Positions 4,816 through 7,417 of a stretch of DNA of 7,417 nt are shown in pieces. Source of the DNA: Pseudomonadota bacterium (GTDB taxonomy: Bacteria; Pseudomonadota; Gammaproteobacteria; Xanthomonadales; Marinicellaceae). Both the position numbers and the translations under genes were made by a program. Below the pieces are notes generated by a model. It saw only the letters and a program-made list of their open reading frames with translations. It did no database searches and was not told where the DNA came from. Position 1 is the first letter of the stretch, and every line of letters begins with the position of its first letter. The stretch lies in contig QQUO01000126.1 of NCBI GenBank assembly GCA_008501575.1, positions 1 through 7,417 of the forward strand. The letters are read 5' to 3'.

Positions 4816-7417
4816 CTTCCAAATTCAGTAATTCTTCAATATTTTCCAACAACTCCAATTCTTGATAGGGTTTACCTAAATAGCGATCTACACCAATGGC
4901 TTTGGCCCGATCTTTATGTTTTTGTCCGGTACGAGAAGTAATCATAATAATGGGTATATTTTTGAATTTATCCGATTGTTTCATGGTGGTGGCCAATTCA
5001 TAGCCATCCATACGAGGCATTTCGATATCCAGCAACATCAAATCCGGTACCTGCTCTTGTAATTTGTTTAAAGCATCCAAACCATCTTTAGCGGTCATAA
5101 CTTCAAAGTCATTACGGGTTAAAATACGTTCTCCAGCACGGCGCATGGTAATGGAATCATCGACAACCATAATGGTGATTGCAGTTTCTTCTTCCTGGGT
5201 CTCCTGAATCGCAATACCTTCTGCTTTTAAGCGTTCCATTTTCTGCATGTAGTCACGATGCATCGGGATAATATCTAAAATCAACACCACCGCACCATCA
5301 CCCAGAATGGTGGCACCAAAAATTCCCGGTACCGAAGCCACTTGAATACCCACCGATTTAACCACGATCTCCCGACCGCCAAATGTTTGGTCAACCCGTA
5401 AAGCAACCCCTTGATCACCGGATTTAATCATCACCAATGGCACCAAATCACCTTCAGCCATAATATCTGAATCCACATTCAATAATTTATTAAGCTCCTG
5501 GATATGATAGGGTTCACCGGCATAGTCATAAGTTAAATCATTATCCTCAAGGCGGCGCTTAAATTCATCAACGGTCATGCGAACCAAGCCTTCCACACCA
5601 GAGGCCGGAATGGCGTAGCGATGGTCTGCCACTTGTACAATTAAAGCCTGTGTCAACGCCAGCGTATAAGGTAAACGAATGGTGAATAAAGTACCTTGAC
5701 CTTTTGTGGAGCTGATTTCTAAACTTCCACCCAGGCGTTTAATTTCATTATTAACAACATCCATTCCAACGCCACGACCGGCTAATTTGGTGACAGTGTC
5801 AGCCGCCGATAAACCGCTGTGGGTAATGAGTTGGGCAATGTCGTTATCACTGTATGATTCAGTGCCTTCTATCAAACCCCGTGAGATTGCCTTGGCACGA
5901 ACAGCCTCTACATCAATACCAGCACCATCATCCTTAACGGTAATAACAACCTCTGTGGCCTCCCGGGAAATATCAATTTCAATTTCACCCTGTGCTGGTT
6001 TATTAACCACCTCACGGTCTAACTCAAGTCCATGCACCACGGCATTTCGAATCATGTGTTCTAATGGAGCTTGAATACCCTCTAATACGGTTTTATCCAT
6101 TTCACCTTCAGAACCATGGATAATCAGCTTGGCATTCTTTCCCAACTCCTGAGATGCGGTTCGTAACACCCGGCGTAATCGTGGCACCAGGGAATTAAAA
6201 GTCACCAATCGGGTTTCCATCAAACCTTCTTGCAGTTCGGTATTTACCCGAGATTGCTGAATTAATAAGGTTTCTGATGAACGCACTGATTCTTTTAAAT
6301 AGTTTTGAATATTGGTTAAATCCGAAACAGATTCAGACAACGATCGTGACAGTTGTTGGATGGTGGAAAATTGATCCAGCTCCAGTGGGTCAAAGTCCTC
6401 TTCTAATTCTTCATCCTGCAATTGATAATTCGAAATAATTTGGGCTTCAGTTTCATGCTCCAAATCACGCAGCTGACGGCGTACCCGTTCAACCGTATTT
6501 TCCAATTCATCAATATTTAACTTTAACTCAACGGACTGTTGCTCCATGCGTGAGCGATAAATACTCACCTCACCGGCAAAGTTCACCAATTTATCCAATA
6601 ATTCCGAGTTAACCTTAATTTGACCACCCGACAAAATATTGGATTTTTTGGCTGCCCGTTGTGGTGAATCCGAAGTGTCAGAATCTATCACCAATTGTTG
6701 TTCTGAATCATCTTCAATTCGGGTTAACGGATCGAAGAAAGTTTGATCCAATTCGGACTGCTCCTTAATTTCCTCACCTTCTGAGGACAGTAATTTTTCA
6801 ATACTTTCCGTGGCTTTATCAATGGCGGTTAACTGCCCAAAATCATCAGCCGCCACCATGTCGTGTATCTGATCCATGGTGGTGGAAATAACTTGAAACT
6901 GCTGAGCATTTACATCGACTTGTTTAGCGGCAATGGTTTCCAATAAGGACTCCAGCTGATGGGATAGATCGCCGATTTGACTCAAGCCGGCCATTCTTGC
7001 ACCACCTTTTAAAGTATGTAAGTCACGTTGTAATGCTTGAACAATACTTATTTGATCCGGATTGTCTTCCAATTCAGCCATTGAATGCTCGGCCCGATCA
7101 AAAATCTCAGAAGCCTCTTCTGAAAATATTTCTAATAACTCATCGTCCACTTCCAGGTCAAAATCATAGGCACTGGCCGCTTCATCCATTTCAGCTTCAT
7201 CCGTCTCAACTTCAGCTGTTTCAACTTCGTCTGCTTCGACTTCGTCGGTTTCAACTTCAGCTGATTCAACTTCGTCGATTTCAACTTCGTCTGCTTCAAC
7301 TTCGTCTGTTTCAGCTTCATCAGTTTCAACTTCGTCGGCTTCAACTTCGTCGGCTTCAACTTCGTCTATTTCAACTTCAGCAGTTTCAACTTCGTCTGTT
7401 TCAACTTCATCGGTTTC
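4808..7417 (-). CDS. chpA: ChpA, hybrid CheA-type histidine kinase of type IV pilus chemosensory system (5' end beyond window)
   Basis: Last 869 codons of a larger gene; the frame is open to the right edge. By family knowledge, ChpA/PilL kinases carry several HPt domains and signal to PilG/PilH-type regulators controlling pilus extension and retraction. Numbering from the first visible residue: acidic pentapeptide repeats (1-80); an HPt domain (about 88-196) with His134 in LHTLKGGARM; an acidic linker; a dimerisation helix pair (about 270-406); an ATPase with N-box LEHMIRNAVVHGLE (452-465), G1 box DDGAG (496-500) and G2 box GRGVGMD (547-553); a CheW-like domain (about 587-721); and a receiver (about 746-869) with Asp753/Asp754, phospho-acceptor Asp797 in LLDIEMPRMDG, Thr827 and Lys849. 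All key catalytic residues are present. The ATG at 7189 is not the start, because it falls inside the last repeat unit. The end overlaps chpB by 8 bp. Confidence 0.93.
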   Translation of the reverse strand, partial: ETDEVETDEVETAEVEIDEVEADEVEADEVETDEAETDEVEADEVEIDEVESAEVETDEVEADEVETAEVETDEAEMDEAASAYDFDLEVDDELLEIFSEEASEIFDRAEHSMAELEDNPDQISIVQALQRDLHTLKGGARMAGLSQIGDLSHQLESLLETIAAKQVDVNAQQFQVISTTMDQIHDMVAADDFGQLTAIDKATESIEKLLSSEGEEIKEQSELDQTFFDPLTRIEDDSEQQLVIDSDTSDSPQRAAKKSNILSGGQIKVNSELLDKLVNFAGEVSIYRSRMEQQSVELKLNIDELENTVERVRRQLRDLEHETEAQIISNYQLQDEELEEDFDPLELDQFSTIQQLSRSLSESVSDLTNIQNYLKESVRSSETLLIQQSRVNTELQEGLMETRLVTFNSLVPRLRRVLRTASQELGKNAKLIIHGSEGEMDKTVLEGIQAPLEHMIRNAVVHGLELDREVVNKPAQGEIEIDISREATEVVITVKDDGAGIDVEAVRAKAISRGLIEGTESYSDNDIAQLITHSGLSAADTVTKLAGRGVGMDVVNNEIKRLGGSLEISSTKGQGTLFTIRLPYTLALTQALIVQVADHRYAIPASGVEGLVRMTVDEFKRRLEDNDLTYDYAGEPYHIQELNKLLNVDSDIMAEGDLVPLVMIKSGDQGVALRVDQTFGGREIVVKSVGIQVASVPGIFGATILGDGAVVLILDIIPMHRDYMQKMERLKAEGIAIQETQEEETAITIMVVDDSITMRRAGERILTRNDFEVMTAKDGLDALNKLQEQVPDLMLLDIEMPRMDGYELATTMKQSDKFKNIPIIMITSRTGQKHKDRAKAIGVDRYLGKPYQELELLENIEELLNLEDV
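7178..7417 (-). repeat. 15-bp in-frame tandem repeat encoding acidic pentapeptides in ChpA
   Basis: Sixteen consecutive 15-bp units are visible, each coding E-[T/A/I/S/M]-[D/A]-E-[V/A]; the commonest forms are ETDEV and EADEV. The array runs off the right edge, so the true count is higher or unknown. The plus-strand unit reads approximately TTCAACTTCGTCNGY. Units at 7331-7345 and 7346-7360 are identical in every base. By count the 80 residues hold 45 acidic residues and no Lys or Arg. The tract joins an upstream part of ChpA to the last HPt domain, so a flexible, strongly negative spacer is likely. Gain or loss of units would keep the reading frame. Confidence 0.95.

Noticed and set aside
5706..6074. 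Plus-strand open frame of 122 codons opposite chpA
   Set aside because: It lies antisense to the ATPase domain with its N, G1 and G2 boxes. The Ser/Pro/Thr-rich product looks like a shadow translation.
7132..7359. Minus-strand open frame coding a Lys-rich repeat protein of 75 residues (KPTKLK-type units)
   Set aside because: It is the acidic ChpA repeat read in another frame. The 15-bp periodicity removes stops in several frames at once, and the ChpA frame continues into conserved kinase domains.

Overview
The window is a stretch of a moderately AT-rich gammaproteobacterial chromosome. The evidence is protein similarity recognised by eye: a Pseudomonas-type Chp chemosensory set (chpA, chpB, chpC in that order) that in known species controls type IV pili, and a run of type II secretion (T2SS) pseudopilin genes. 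Genus cannot be fixed from the sequence alone. I see no transposase, phage gene, CRISPR array, tRNA or rRNA.

Left part (1-2377, minus strand): five overlapping genes gspG, gspH, gspI, gspJ and gspK, read right to left. GspK is cut by the window edge. They encode the major pseudopilin (G) and the four minor pseudopilins (H, I, J, K) of the T2SS periplasmic pseudopilus. Every gene has a prepilin leader ending in Gly. G, H, I and J have the usual Glu at mature position 5, and K lacks it, as expected for the tip pseudopilin. Neighbouring genes overlap by 3 to 8 bases, which points to one translationally coupled transcript. The run starts at gspG directly behind a divergent promoter region, so gspC, D, E and F are not immediately upstream.

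Middle (2378-3302): a 73-bp divergent intergenic region carries a perfect palindrome, TATAATTATA, that offers a -10 box on both strands. It is followed by rsmE on the plus strand, encoding the 16S rRNA m3U1498 methyltransferase. The 90 bp after rsmE separate it from the convergent chp genes and show no convincing terminator.

Right part (3303-7417, minus strand): chpA, then chpB, then chpC. ChpA is a large hybrid CheA kinase. The window holds only its last 869 residues: an acidic pentapeptide repeat tract, one HPt domain, the dimerisation region, the ATPase, a CheW-like domain and a C-terminal receiver. ChpB is a CheB-type methylesterase with an intact catalytic triad and an N-terminal receiver-like region that seems unable to be phosphorylated. 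ChpC is a CheW-like adaptor.

The most unusual feature is the ChpA repeat tract: at least 16 in-frame 15-bp units coding E-[T/A/I/S]-[D/A]-E-[V/A], running off the right edge. Two adjacent units are identical base for base, so the tract may vary in length between strains. Apart from this, the gene content is familiar, and I did not find a clearly new biological system.
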